DNA of 64,000 nt from DATAXP01 sp036272935 (GCA_036272935.1 DATAXP010000009.1:17918-81917); one strand, 5' to 3'; positions 25,106-33,720 are shown, counted from the first letter of the stretch. The notes: a model not told the origin generated them from the letters alone. Numbers and translations are program-made.

Positions 25106-26743
25106 ATGGAACAGAAGAGCGATAGCGGCAGCTTCACCGCCGCTGGATTGAAGGCGGCAGCGACGTCATCGCCCGCGGGCAGACCGAGCCCGCACAGCGA
25201 GCCGCTGCTGGAACTGGCCAGGAAAAAATTCGGCGCGCTCACCGACGGCGAGCAGCGGTTCTTTCGCGCCGTGGTCGACGGCCGATTTCCTGATTACAGC
25301 TCGCCCACTGCCGCGGAGAACGACCCTGCCGACGCCGCCAACTGGTCCGCCAAGCGTGTGCTGTCGGCCGAAAAGATCGCGTGGTTGGCGACGGACCTCG
25401 AAGCGTCGCGGTTCGTCACGCATCGCGGCATCGGCATCAAGGGCGCGCGCATCGAAGGGCGGCTCGACTTGCAAGCGGCGAACATTGTGTTCGCGCTCTA
25501 CTTCGATCGCTGCGTGCTGGCCTCAGGGTTGAACCTGCTTGGAGCCGAGATTCACGCGCTCAATCTCAGCGGCAGCCACGTCGGGCGCATCACGGCCGAT
25601 GGCATGAAGGTGGAAGGGGGTGTGTTCCTGCGCGCAGGATTCAAGTCGACGGGGCACGTGCGGTTGCTGGGAGCGCACATCGGCGGCAATCTCGATTGCG
25701 AAGCGGGACACTTCGCGAATCCCGGCGGCGAGGCGCTGGCGATCGACGGCGCGCAGATCGCCGGCAGCGTGCTGCTCAACCGCCGGTTCGTCGCCGACGG
25801 CCAGGTGCGCCTGCTCGGGGCCGAGATCGGCGGCAACCTGAGCTGCGACGCCGGCGTGTTCATCAACGTCGGCAAGGAGGCGCTGCTGGCCGATCGGCTG
25901 AAGGTCGACGGCAATGTATTCCTCAGCGATGGCTTTCAGCCGCGGGGGCGCGTCGCGCTGCCGTCGGCCATCATCCACGGGTTCGTCGTCTGGCAGAACG
26001 TTGCCGGTCCCGAAAATACCACGCTCGATCTGCGCAGCGCCAAGATCGGTACGTTGTGGATCGGCCGCGAAAGCTGGCCCGCACAGGGACACCTGCTGCT
26101 GCACGGCCTGACCTACGACGAACTCGACGATCGCAGTTCGCTCGACGCACGGCTGTGGATCGAGTGGCTGCGGCTGCAACCGCCGATCCCCTTCCGACCG
26201 CAGCCGTACGAGCAGCTTGCCGCCGTACTGCGCAAGGACGGCCAAGACTCCGACTCCAAGAAAGTGCTGTTCGCCAAGGAGCACGACCGGGCGCATCGCG
26301 CGCCATTGAGCTGGTCGCAGGTGCCGTGGTATCGGCTGTTCGGTCCGCTGATCGGCTACGGGTACAAGCCCTGGCGGGCGTTTTGGGTGAGCCTGGCTGT
26401 GATCATCTGCGGATGTGTGCTGTTCGGCATCGGCGCGCACTTCGGGCTGATGACGCCGGCCAAGGCCGAGGCGTTCGTCGCCGACGGCAAGGGTGGCGCG
26501 GTCGTGTCGAACCACTACCCGGCGTTTTCGGCGTTCGTGTACTCGCTCGACACATTCACCCCGCTGATCGATCTGGGGCAGGCCGATTACTGGCTGCCAA
26601 ATGCCACGAACGGCAGCGACGTGGCGCTGGGCGTGACCACCGGAGCGCTATTGCGCACCTACATGTGGTTTCACATCATCGCCGGCTGGATTCTGTCGAC
26701 GCTGCTGTTCGTCGGCCTCAGCGGAACGGTGCCCGGGGCGTAA
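25106..26743 (+). CDS. membrane protein with LLGA-IGGNL repeats
   Basis: 545 residues from ATG at 25106; the frame is open back to 24881 but that part is inside the preceding gene. Residues 110-350 contain a series of about 20-25-residue beta-strand repeats (GHVRLLGAHIGGNLDCEAG, GQVRLLGAEIGGNLSCDAG, GRVALPSAIIHGFVVWQN), probably a solenoid. The C-terminal part has two or more membrane helices (AFWVSLAVIICGCVLFGIGA and MWFHIIAGWILSTLLFVGL) with an external loop containing YSLDTFTPLIDLGQADYWLP between. Similar repeat proteins are often labelled membrane-associated oxidoreductase, but no cofactor motif is visible here. Function unknown. Confidence 0.75.
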   Translation: MEQKSDSGSFTAAGLKAAATSSPAGRPSPHSEPLLELARKKFGALTDGEQRFFRAVVDGRFPDYSSPTAAENDPADAANWSAKRVLSAEKIAWLATDLEASRFVTHRGIGIKGARIEGRLDLQAANIVFALYFDRCVLASGLNLLGAEIHALNLSGSHVGRITADGMKVEGGVFLRAGFKSTGHVRLLGAHIGGNLDCEAGHFANPGGEALAIDGAQIAGSVLLNRRFVADGQVRLLGAEIGGNLSCDAGVFINVGKEALLADRLKVDGNVFLSDGFQPRGRVALPSAIIHGFVVWQNVAGPENTTLDLRSAKIGTLWIGRESWPAQGHLLLHGLTYDELDDRSSLDARLWIEWLRLQPPIPFRPQPYEQLAAVLRKDGQDSDSKKVLFAKEHDRAHRAPLSWSQVPWYRLFGPLIGYGYKPWRAFWVSLAVIICGCVLFGIGAHFGLMTPAKAEAFVADGKGGAVVSNHYPAFSAFVYSLDTFTPLIDLGQADYWLPNATNGSDVALGVTTGALLRTYMWFHIIAGWILSTLLFVGLSGTVPGA

Positions 26744-26800
26744 CGTAACAGATCACGAAGGTTGCTTGGCGGGCGAAATCGCATTTCACGATTGGGAGCG

Positions 26801-26860
26801 GGCGCCACTGGCTCCGCCAGTGATGCTGGCCAACCGAGCACTGGCGGAGCCAGTGGCACC
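26801..26860. repeat. two-hairpin palindromic repeat (GGTGCC type), copy C1
   Basis: Hairpin 1 is CACTGGCTCCGCCAGTG (26806-26822) and hairpin 2 CACTGGCGGAGCCAGTG (26839-26855). They are enclosed by a short outer stem GGCGCC/GGCACC. Hairpin 1 is identical to that of copy C2 at 39384-39439. The element is intergenic. Confidence 0.75.
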
Positions 26861-26903
26861 CTCGGCCAGGCCGTCTGTACGCTACACAATCATGACACGC
26901 AGC

Positions 26904-27461
26904 CTACTGGCCAATTGGTCCGTCGATCGTGATGCTGTCGCCGCCGTGGTGTATCCAGCGCTGCTTGGGCTCGACCGGCCCGATTCCCCATACCTTGAAG
27001 TATTCGCCGCCGCCGGCAAGCTCGAGCCAGAGCTGTTTGTTGCTTGGAAGCTATAAATAGAGTCGGCTTGAACCGGTGCCTCCCCAATAGATCCTGCCCG
27101 ATTCGAGCAACGTAGTCGCCAAGAATGGCGCGCAGTTCCGCTTCCTGCATGCCTAGTTCCAGACGCGCGACACGCGAATCACGCTGTCTGGGACCGGTTT
27201 CAGAACCGATTCGGACGCAATTGCCTGCTTGTTCGACAGTGCCGAATCTCCGGCACTCGCCGCGATGGCTGGCACCTGCGACGCGGGTGCTGGAACCGGC
27301 TCTGATTGACGTTGAACATAGCAAGCGACGCCGAGCGCAAGATCGATCGCCAACAAGAGTAGCATTGCACGGCCCAACCGATGGGCTGGCACATTGCCTG
27401 CGACGCCGCTTTCGTGCTTTTTAGCTTTCGTGTTTTCGCGATGGTCTGTCGGTGCCGTCAT
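26904..27461 (-). pseudogene. broken small exported protein (SmpA/BamE-like central segment)
   Basis: The intact N-terminus (27153-27461) encodes a membrane or signal segment (LGRAMLLLLAIDLALGVACY) and a Ser/Ala/Pro-rich linker, then stops at TAG after VSRVWN. A different frame immediately continues as LELGMQEAELRAIL, a pattern like the G-M-EAEL-ILG start of SmpA/BamE-type domains. The first frame then resumes with ESGRIYWGGTGSSRLYL, an internal TAG, and LPSNKQLWLELAGGGEYFKV onward to a stop at 26904. Two compensating frameshifts plus one in-frame stop mark a decayed gene. Family assignment is tentative. Confidence 0.6.
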
Positions 27462-27464
27462 GAT

Positions 27465-28991
27465 TTACGCTAGTGCCGCGCGGGTGCGGGCTACCAGCTT
27501 GTTGTCGGGTTCCGTCGAGCCGCGCAGGTTGAACACGCTCGAAGCCAGGAACTGAGCGCGCCACCGCGGCGACACGTGCTGGTAATCTTCCAGCACCGCG
27601 GAGCTGAACTTGTAATCGTGGGCGTTCGTGCCTTTGAGAAAGATCAGCACGCGGGCTGCGTCGATTAGTTCGGTCGGCTGGGTGTGCTCGTCGACGTACG
27701 ACAACACCTTGGCGGCGGCCGCCAGCGGCGCGGCGTCGACATCGGCGAAGATTTCTCCCACGGCGTCGGCGCCCGAATGCTCGAGCGGCTGCGGCTCAAG
27801 CGTTGCGAGGTTACGATCGGCCAACTTGTTGCGGCTGCGCGTCGCTTCGCGAAATAGCGGCAGGAACGCGGCATTCTGCAACAGCAGCATCCGCCGCGTG
27901 TCGTCGTTGCCGCTGGAGCGCCAGGCGTAGTGCAAGGCATTGGTCGAGGTGAGCGCGTGGATCGGCACAATGCCCGGTGCTCGCATCAATAACTCGCCGC
28001 CAGCCAGAAACAGCGCGTCCCACAGCGCCTGCGGGGCGATGCCGGCGTTGGATAACTCGACGACTTTTTCCGAGGCGTCGTCGGCTGAGCCAGTGCGCAG
28101 CACTTCCCAAAATGCTTCGGTCGCTTTCGCATCGACACGGCCATCGAGCCAGTCGTTACGCATGCGCTTCGCGCGCTCGGCATTCGCACGCCAGGGACGG
28201 TCGGGCTCGCCGTCGCGGCGACTGGGGTTCTCACCCTCATGCTGCAACAGCGCGTAGGCCAGCGATCGCAACACCGGCTCGGCATGCTGCCAGCCGATGC
28301 AATCGAGCGTCCGCCGGCTGTTGGCGACGTAGATCGCCTTGTGGCCGATGTCGCGGAAGTCGCGCGCCCCGTAGCGATAGAACAGCTCGTAGATCTCTTG
28401 CGCGCCGCCGGAGCGCGCCAAGGCGGCGATCGAAGCATCGGCCTTATCTTCGTCCCAAGCATCCATGGCGGCGACGAAATCGCCCCGCGCCTGGTCGGCG
28501 TGCGGCACACGGTCTTCGCGCACCGCTGGCAGCGACCAGGGGCGTTGCCGCTGCTGCTGGGCTTGTGTGTCTTTGAAATAATCGAGCGCCCAGAAGATCG
28601 GCAGCCAACGGTGCGCGTCGGGGCTGGCGATGCTCGCCAGATGGGCCGAGTTGACGACCAGCACGCCGTGAAACTTGAACCCCACGTCGGGGCGTGGCGC
28701 GATGTTGCGCACGCCGGCCAGCAAGAGCGCCGCCAGCACGCGCTGGTATGGCGCGCCGCTGCGGATCCGCCCGGCGACTTCCTCCAGAAGCCTTTCGCGC
28801 GGCGTCTCTTCCAGCAGCCGCACGAGGGGTTCGATGTCGGCATCGAACTGCACGCGCGACGTGTCGAGCCGGGCTTCGTCGGCCGATACGGGGTTCAGCC
28901 GGTCGAGAAACGCCAGGTCGGCCGCCGGCAGCGCCAGTCCCGCCGCTGCCGTCCGAGCCAAGAAACGCCTCCGTACTGGGTCGATCGCCAT
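27465..28991 (-). CDS. Tat-signal protein of unknown function
   Basis: 508 residues from ATG at 28991; the frame to 29177 runs through a terminator and is rejected. The N-terminus MAIDPVRRRFLARTAAAGLA is a clear twin-arginine leader (RRRFL), so the protein is probably exported folded, perhaps with a cofactor. The body is largely helical, with histidines in conserved-looking contexts (SAHLASIASPDAHRWLPIFW, GHKAIYVANSRR, HALTSTNALHYAWRSS). I do not recognise the family. It is co-directional with and downstream of the CAP-domain gene, separated by an overlapping-hairpin terminator, so its transcription may depend on read-through. Confidence 0.7.
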   Translation of the reverse strand: MAIDPVRRRFLARTAAAGLALPAADLAFLDRLNPVSADEARLDTSRVQFDADIEPLVRLLEETPRERLLEEVAGRIRSGAPYQRVLAALLLAGVRNIAPRPDVGFKFHGVLVVNSAHLASIASPDAHRWLPIFWALDYFKDTQAQQQRQRPWSLPAVREDRVPHADQARGDFVAAMDAWDEDKADASIAALARSGGAQEIYELFYRYGARDFRDIGHKAIYVANSRRTLDCIGWQHAEPVLRSLAYALLQHEGENPSRRDGEPDRPWRANAERAKRMRNDWLDGRVDAKATEAFWEVLRTGSADDASEKVVELSNAGIAPQALWDALFLAGGELLMRAPGIVPIHALTSTNALHYAWRSSGNDDTRRMLLLQNAAFLPLFREATRSRNKLADRNLATLEPQPLEHSGADAVGEIFADVDAAPLAAAAKVLSYVDEHTQPTELIDAARVLIFLKGTNAHDYKFSSAVLEDYQHVSPRWRAQFLASSVFNLRGSTEPDNKLVARTRAALA

Positions 28992-29048
28992 GGCCGCGCT
29001 CCTTATGTTCGCTTCCCCCAGCGGAAAGCATAGCGCGCCGCGCGGCGC

Positions 29049-29130
29049 AAAAAAAGAAGCCCCTGCAAGCCCACGGAAGGCCGGCAGGGGCGCTACGAGA
29101 TGGAATGGTTGTTGACGGCCTTCCGTGGGC
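29049..29130 (-). terminator. terminator with mutually exclusive hairpins
   Basis: Read on the minus strand, just after the CAP-gene stop, GCCCACGGAAGGCCG (29130-29116) can pair perfectly with CGGCCTTCCGTGGGC (29083-29069). Alternatively GCCCCTGC (29091-29084) pairs with GCAGGGGC (29066-29059), and that second hairpin is followed by TTCTTTTTTT (to 29049). The two stems interleave, so only one can form. The second is a standard intrinsic terminator; the first would act as an antiterminator. Confidence 0.7.
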
Positions 29131-29781
29131 TTACCGGAACTGCTGCGTCCACATACCGTTGTGGTACCCGACGCCAATGTAACGGTAGCTCGGGTTCAGC
29201 ATGTTGGCCCGGTGGCCGCTGCTGTGGTACCACTGCTGCGTGACGCTGGCGGCGTTGGGCTGGCCCATGGCGATGTTCTCGCCCGACCATCCCGAGGTGC
29301 CGCCGTGGCGGAACCCGTAGCGGTGACGCATGTTCCACGAGTGGGTGAACGCCGTTCGCAGCAGCTCGCGCATTGGCTGCAACGGCGGCAGCCGATGGAC
29401 CTGGCGATAGCGGTTGCACTCGCAGACCATCTCCCAGCTCACGTCGTCGAGATACCAGTGGCAAAGCTTGGTGACCTCGATCACCCCGCCGTCGTGGTAC
29501 ATCCCCTCGACCTTCACAGGATCGCTGCCGCAATCCTTCAGCCAGGAAAGCTGACTGTCGGCAACCTGCAAGATATAGCTGTCCTGCGATTCGAACCGCT
29601 GGACACGATACTCGGTATCCCCTTCCTTTTCGGGCATTACCAAGTAGCCCTCGATCGTCACCGACGTGTTGTGAAACGGCGTGTGCAATGGGTCCTTGAA
29701 CTCATTGACCGGTCCACCGTCGGTCCGAGCCGCCAAACACACCACCATTGCTACGACCAAACTCCGTTGAACGAAACTCAA
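29131..29781 (-). CDS. exported CAP-domain (SCP/PR-1-like) protein
   Basis: 216 residues from TTG at 29781. This start has a strong GGAGG six bases upstream and begins a signal peptide (SFVQRSLVVAMVVCLAARTD). The ATG at 29946 gives a 55-residue low-quality extension. The C-terminal half is a CAP domain: FTHSWNMRHRYGFRHGG, WSGENIAMG and WYHSSGHRANMLNPSYRYIG, i.e. the H-N, GEN and SGHR-N-L signatures with the two conserved His. CAP proteins are extracytoplasmic with ligand-binding or protease-like roles. The middle region (about 30-120) is unassigned. Confidence 0.85.
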   Translation of the reverse strand: MSFVQRSLVVAMVVCLAARTDGGPVNEFKDPLHTPFHNTSVTIEGYLVMPEKEGDTEYRVQRFESQDSYILQVADSQLSWLKDCGSDPVKVEGMYHDGGVIEVTKLCHWYLDDVSWEMVCECNRYRQVHRLPPLQPMRELLRTAFTHSWNMRHRYGFRHGGTSGWSGENIAMGQPNAASVTQQWYHSSGHRANMLNPSYRYIGVGYHNGMWTQQFR

Positions 29782-30186
29782 AGCACCACCTCCTCGCCCC
29801 TCGGTCCTCGGTTGGCCCCTTTGCCTTTTCCGAGCAGCCGACCGCCATGGCCGAATTGCCCAAAACACGTATCCAGAAACCTCAACGAAATCGTTAAGTT
29901 CCCAAGGAAAGCGGCCCAGGCTAGCCCGACAAAAAGCCATCTTCAACCGCCCGGCTGGTCAATATGTTCCACCCATATGCGGGGATTCCTGACGAGGAGC
30001 CGGCGCAACTCCTGCCCTGGACGGTGACTACCGTTCGCGGGCTTTCAGCCACATTTCTGCAAAAAATGCCATTTCCTTACGGAAACGAGCAGCAATCTCG
30101 CAAAAGGCTAACAGGCGTTCAGTAGCTTGGTGGTGTGTGGCGTCGAAGTCCGACAACTCGGAACATTCGATTTTCAGGAGGATGCC
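29782..30186. other. intergenic region, no gene seen
   Basis: 405 bp between the divergent CAP-domain gene and the zinc-ribbon gene. It presumably carries both promoters. I see no convincing reading frame, repeat or terminator in it. Confidence 0.45.
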
Positions 30187-30399
30187 ATGATCAGTTTCGC
30201 GCGACCGATTCCGGCAGCGGCAAGTGATCGACCGGATGGCACGACCGAGCGGCTGCCTCGAACTGAGGCCGATCCACCGGCCTGTCCCCACTGTTTGGGG
30301 GCGTTGATTGATATTCGCGGCCAGTTGCAATGCTCCGTTTGCCATGCACTTTGCGACAGCGTGTGCGACGGCGATCCCTGGTGGCCGATCCCGCGCTGA
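30187..30399 (+). CDS. small zinc-ribbon protein
   Basis: 70 residues. ATG at 30187 is preceded by a perfect AGGAGG with 6 bp spacing, which decides the start over the longer frame from 30127. The C-terminal half carries two Cys pairs, CPHC and CSVC (CPHCLGALIDIRG, QLQCSVCHALCDSVCDG), the pattern of a small zinc ribbon, plus two extra Cys. The N-terminal half is disordered, with Thr/Arg/Pro. It could be a zinc-binding regulator or adaptor; no further function can be claimed. The opposite-strand frame over this region is a shadow. Confidence 0.65.
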   Translation: MISFARPIPAAASDRPDGTTERLPRTEADPPACPHCLGALIDIRGQLQCSVCHALCDSVCDGDPWWPIPR

Positions 30400-30468
30400 T
30401 GCTGCCCCAGGCCTCGTGTTGCCATCGGAGCAGATGGCCGTGACGACGGACCTTGCGGCCCCGATGGT

Positions 30469-30585
30469 TAGAGCGGTTTCATGTTTGGTGTAGCGGAATT
30501 TCGCAGCTAGCACCGCCAGAATCCTCGTGAAACATCGCATGGATTGGCGTGCTAGCGTCGCCATAGCTATCGTGAAACCGCTCTA
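30469..30585. mobile_element. MITE-like element, 117 bp, GAGCGGTTTCA ends
   Basis: Terminal inverted repeats TAGAGCGGTTTCA (30469-30481) and TGAAACCGCTCTA (30573-30585) are perfect. Inside, GCTAGCACCGCCA and TGGCGTGCTAGC form a second near-perfect nested stem. There is no coding capacity, as expected of a non-autonomous element. Its right end overlaps the stop codon (TAG, 30583-30585) of the SLC13 gene. Confidence 0.65.
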
Positions 30586-32178
30586 GCCGTTGCCGACCGG
30601 CGACCAGCCCAGGGCGAATGCCGCGCGCAGCACGCACCAGATCACGATGCCGCAGAGCAGGTCGAGCCCCATGCCAGCGACGATCATCCGCCGTGCCGGG
30701 ATCAACCCCGAGCCATAGACAATGGCGTTCGGCGGGGTCGATACCGGCAGGGCCGACCCGAAGCTGGCGCCGAACGTGACCCCCATCAACGGCGGCAACG
30801 GCTCGACGCCTGCCGTCTGGCAGATCGACCACACCACCGGGATTAGCGTGCTGGCGGTGGCCGCGTTGCTGGTGAACTCGCTGAGCACAATGCCGCCGGC
30901 GATTGCCAGGGCGGTGACGACCCACACGTCCTCGCTGCCGGCGGTGCGCAGTGTCACCTCGCCCAACACCTGCGTCAGCCCGGTTTTCATCATCAGGCTA
31001 CCCAGCGACAAGCCGGCACCGAACAGCAGCAGCGTGCTCCAGTCGATCGCGGCAAAGTCGTCCGCGGAAAGCGAAAATCGCCGCTGCTGCCAATCGACCG
31101 GCAACAGAAACAACGCCACCGGGATCATCAGCGCCACGATCTCCTCAGGCAGATGCACCGCGACCCAATCCTGCGTCGACTTGTCCGCCACGATCGCCAA
31201 CACGCCAGGCGTAAGCCACAACCCAACGGCGGCCAGGAACACGACCAACGTGTTCTTCTCGCCCGTATTCCATGCACCCAGGCACCGGCGCTCGGCGTCG
31301 AGATACTCGCGCAGCGCCGGCAAGTCGATCCGGGCCGACGGTGCTTGCAGCCGCAACCACAGGAACAGGCCGACGAAGATCGCCGTCATCATCGGCAGCC
31401 CGACGATGCTCCAGCGCAGGAAGTCGACCGACTGCCCCAGGAACTCGGGGCGGCGAAAGAAGCCCATCGCCACCACGTTGGTCGTCGTGCCGATCGGCGT
31501 GGCGATGCCGCCAACACTCGAAGCGTAGGCGGTCATCAGCAACAGAGCACTGGCATACGGCGAACGGGCGAAGCCGGCCTGCTGGTCGGGTCGTCTGCCG
31601 TCGCCGCCGGTCGCCAGCACCGCGATGATGCCCATCGTCACCGGGTAGATCATCGCGGTGGCTGCCGTGTTACTGATACACATCGACACCAGCCCCACCG
31701 AAAGTCCGACGGCCAGCAGCACGGTCGCCGGCGAGTGCCCCGCCCAGCGCGTACACAGAATCGACAAGGCGACGCGCCGATCAAGCCCGTGAACCGTCAT
31801 CGCACGCCCCAGGAACATGCCGCCAAGCAAGAAGAACAGCGCCGGATCGCCGAACGGTGCCAGGGCGGTGCGCGCCGATTGAAAGCTGCTCGTGCCGTCG
31901 TCGGGCACCGCGCCAAGAAACACAGCCAGCCCGACTGCCAGCAAACCGGTCGCGGCGATCGGAATCGGCTCGGTCAGCCACCAGACGATCGTCAGCAACA
32001 TGATGCCCGACAACCGGAGTGCTTCGGGCGTGAGCAGTTCGTGCGGTCCCCACACGAACCACGCCAGCATTGTCGCCGGGCCGAGCACCAGCCCGATGCG
32101 ATCGAGCGGCAGCGGGCTGCTGGCTTCAGGCTCCAGGCTACAGGCTTCGGGCCCCGGGTCACTGGAAGAAGTGTTCAC
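30583..32178 (-). CDS. SLC13/DASS-type sodium-anion symporter
   Basis: 531 residues from GTG at 32178, which has AGGCGG upstream. A GTG at 32247 adds 23 residues without a ribosome site. About 12 hydrophobic segments are visible. The two SNT signatures of the DASS family are present: SNTAATAMIYPVTMGI (first half) and TSNAATASTLIPVVWS (second half), which bind Na+ and substrate, and SVGGIATPIGTTTNVVA is also typical. The substrate is probably sulfate, phosphate or a di/tricarboxylate, not resolvable here. Residues 1-30 are low complexity and overlap short GCTACAGGCT-type repeats, so the true start may be later. The stop lies in the neighbouring MITE-like element. Confidence 0.87.
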   Translation of the reverse strand: MNTSSSDPGPEACSLEPEASSPLPLDRIGLVLGPATMLAWFVWGPHELLTPEALRLSGIMLLTIVWWLTEPIPIAATGLLAVGLAVFLGAVPDDGTSSFQSARTALAPFGDPALFFLLGGMFLGRAMTVHGLDRRVALSILCTRWAGHSPATVLLAVGLSVGLVSMCISNTAATAMIYPVTMGIIAVLATGGDGRRPDQQAGFARSPYASALLLMTAYASSVGGIATPIGTTTNVVAMGFFRRPEFLGQSVDFLRWSIVGLPMMTAIFVGLFLWLRLQAPSARIDLPALREYLDAERRCLGAWNTGEKNTLVVFLAAVGLWLTPGVLAIVADKSTQDWVAVHLPEEIVALMIPVALFLLPVDWQQRRFSLSADDFAAIDWSTLLLFGAGLSLGSLMMKTGLTQVLGEVTLRTAGSEDVWVVTALAIAGGIVLSEFTSNAATASTLIPVVWSICQTAGVEPLPPLMGVTFGASFGSALPVSTPPNAIVYGSGLIPARRMIVAGMGLDLLCGIVIWCVLRAAFALGWSPVGNG

Positions 32179-32310
32179 GCCATCCGCCTTTCCCTGTAGC
32201 CTGTAGCCCGGCACCCGAACTGCACTGGCATTGCCGAGCGGAATCACTAAAATAAAGCCCGAGTTTGTGTTGCGTCCACAGTATTCTTGCGCTGGCGCGC
32301 ATGGTCGACC

Positions 32311-33039
32311 GTGGCTAAAACCTTGTCATCCGCCCCGGTATCCGACCGTCCTGCCACCGACGACGCGACACCCGAGCTGATCGATCTTCTCGATCCCTGG
32401 ACGGCCGGCCTGCTGGCGTGGCTCGTGCCGGGTTGGGGGCACTGGTACCAAGGTCGCCGCCCGAAGGCGATTCTGTTCTTCCTTTGCATTTTCGGCACGT
32501 TCGCCTTCGGCTGTTACCTGGGCGAGACGCGCGTGGTCTACGCCTCGTGGCGGCCGCAGGATCATCGCCCGGCATATCTCTGCCAGGTGGCGGTCGGCCT
32601 GCCGGCCCTGCCGGCCTTGGTGCAAGCGTGGCGGTTTCGCGACCCGAACCTGCAAATCGAAGCCGCCGAGCGCGACGCCGAACATCATGCGCGGCTTGGC
32701 GATTGGTTTATGGCGCCGCCGTTCGTGCTCGATACCGAACTGTTCAACCGCGGTCCGGCCAATGCTTACGAGCAAGACCAACGAACTCTGCAGCAGCGGC
32801 TGTTGCGGATCTTCAATCCCGGGCAGGTTGCTGCCGATGACCAGGCCGACGAACTCGACCTGCTCAACAAGCGGCTGAACCGTTACTTCGAATTCGGCAC
32901 GGTCTACACAATGATCGCCGGCCTGCTCAACATCCTGGCCATCTACGATGCCATCGGCGGCCCCGCGCAAAGCGATCCGGTCGCGGCCAAGCGCCGCCGC
33001 AAGCAAGACGCCGACGAAACCGCGGAGCATGCCGCCTGA
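32311..33039 (+). CDS. DUF6677-like membrane protein
   Basis: 242 residues from GTG at 32311; TTG at 32287 is the alternative, and neither has a good ribosome site. The N-terminal block AGLLAWLVPGWGHWYQGRRP followed by a membrane helix (AILFFLCIFGTFAFGCYLGE) is the pattern I associate with the planctomycete DUF6677 family. Further hydrophobic segments lie near the middle (LCQVAVGLPALPALVQAW) and C-terminus (TVYTMIAGLLNILAIYDAI). The tail is Lys/Arg/Glu-rich. Probably an inner-membrane protein; role unknown. It is followed after 14 bp by a small membrane protein on the same strand. Confidence 0.75.
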   Translation: MAKTLSSAPVSDRPATDDATPELIDLLDPWTAGLLAWLVPGWGHWYQGRRPKAILFFLCIFGTFAFGCYLGETRVVYASWRPQDHRPAYLCQVAVGLPALPALVQAWRFRDPNLQIEAAERDAEHHARLGDWFMAPPFVLDTELFNRGPANAYEQDQRTLQQRLLRIFNPGQVAADDQADELDLLNKRLNRYFEFGTVYTMIAGLLNILAIYDAIGGPAQSDPVAAKRRRKQDADETAEHAA

Positions 33040-33053
33040 CGCGGCGCCAAGCG

Positions 33054-33248
33054 ATGCTGCTGGCCGTGCACATCAACGACCTTTGGTACGCCCTGCCGCT
33101 GATCGTCTCGGTGTCGCTCGTTTACTCGGCGACGCGGGCCGAGCAGATGCGGCCGATCCTCACCCAGGCACTCCGCTTCGGCACGTGGGTTCTTGGCTTC
33201 ATGGCTGCGGCCTTCGCGGTGCTCTACTGGCTATCGGCCCGGCCTTGA
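33054..33248 (+). CDS. small two-helix membrane protein
   Basis: 64 residues, ATG at 33054, 14 bp after the DUF6677-like gene. Two hydrophobic helices (WYALPLIVSVSLVYSA, about 11-26, and FGTWVLGFMAAAFAVLYWLS, about 42-61) flank a short charged loop (TRAEQMRPILTQ). The arrangement and tight linkage suggest a partner subunit of the upstream membrane protein. No family recognised beyond that. Confidence 0.6.
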   Translation: MLLAVHINDLWYALPLIVSVSLVYSATRAEQMRPILTQALRFGTWVLGFMAAAFAVLYWLSARP

Positions 33249-33360
33249 ATCTCCCGCTGCCCGCCGCGGGAGAGGGCCGGGGGGAGGGGGCATTGAAGCA
33301 TGTACCCGCCTGCGTTTCGGCGCGGGTCTCCGACCCCGCCGTTATCCGACCGAAGGTCTC

Positions 33361-33468
33361 CTAGCAGTCCGTTGATTTATTGCACGACGGACATATGCAC
33401 CCACGAAACACTCGATCGCCAGAAAGCTAGCAACAACTCCTCTGGGTATTTTTCAACAGGCTGCTAGC
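33361..33468. mobile_element. MITE-like element, CTAGCAG ends
   Basis: CTAGCAGTCCGTTGATTTAT, from 33360, faces TTTTTCAACAGGCTGCTAG at its right end. The inverted ends agree at most positions (CTAGCAG-C-GTTGA). The roughly 108 bp between contain no reading frame. It interrupts the loop of another palindromic repeat, GGCGCGGGTCTCCGACCCC at 33319-33337, whose partner arm lies at 33487-33506. Confidence 0.55.
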
Positions 33469-33720
33469 ACACCCGACAAAGACGGTGGGGTCGGGAGACC
33501 CGCGCCGAACGCGGCTGGGGCGTGGGTACAAACTCGCGCCGCCGACCTCGGGTCAATCCCCCCGGCGCGGCCACGAGTTTGTACCCCGCCCTGAGACCGG
33601 GGGTAACGGGTACAAATTCAACGCAAATCCCCCCCGGTCAAATTAGTACCCACTTTGCTCAAAAGCGCTACAAATTCAACTTCCGCCGTCACGCCACCAA
33701 CTTGTCAAAGAGCGTTCATG

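Noticed and set aside
26766..27056. 96-codon plus-strand frame downstream of the repeat-rich membrane protein
   Set aside because: It starts in a palindromic repeat and runs antisense to a decayed minus-strand gene whose protein reads better.
30028..30564. 178-codon minus-strand frame opposite the zinc-ribbon gene
   Set aside because: No motifs, and it begins inside a MITE-like element; the opposite strand has a perfect AGGAGG and Cys pairs.
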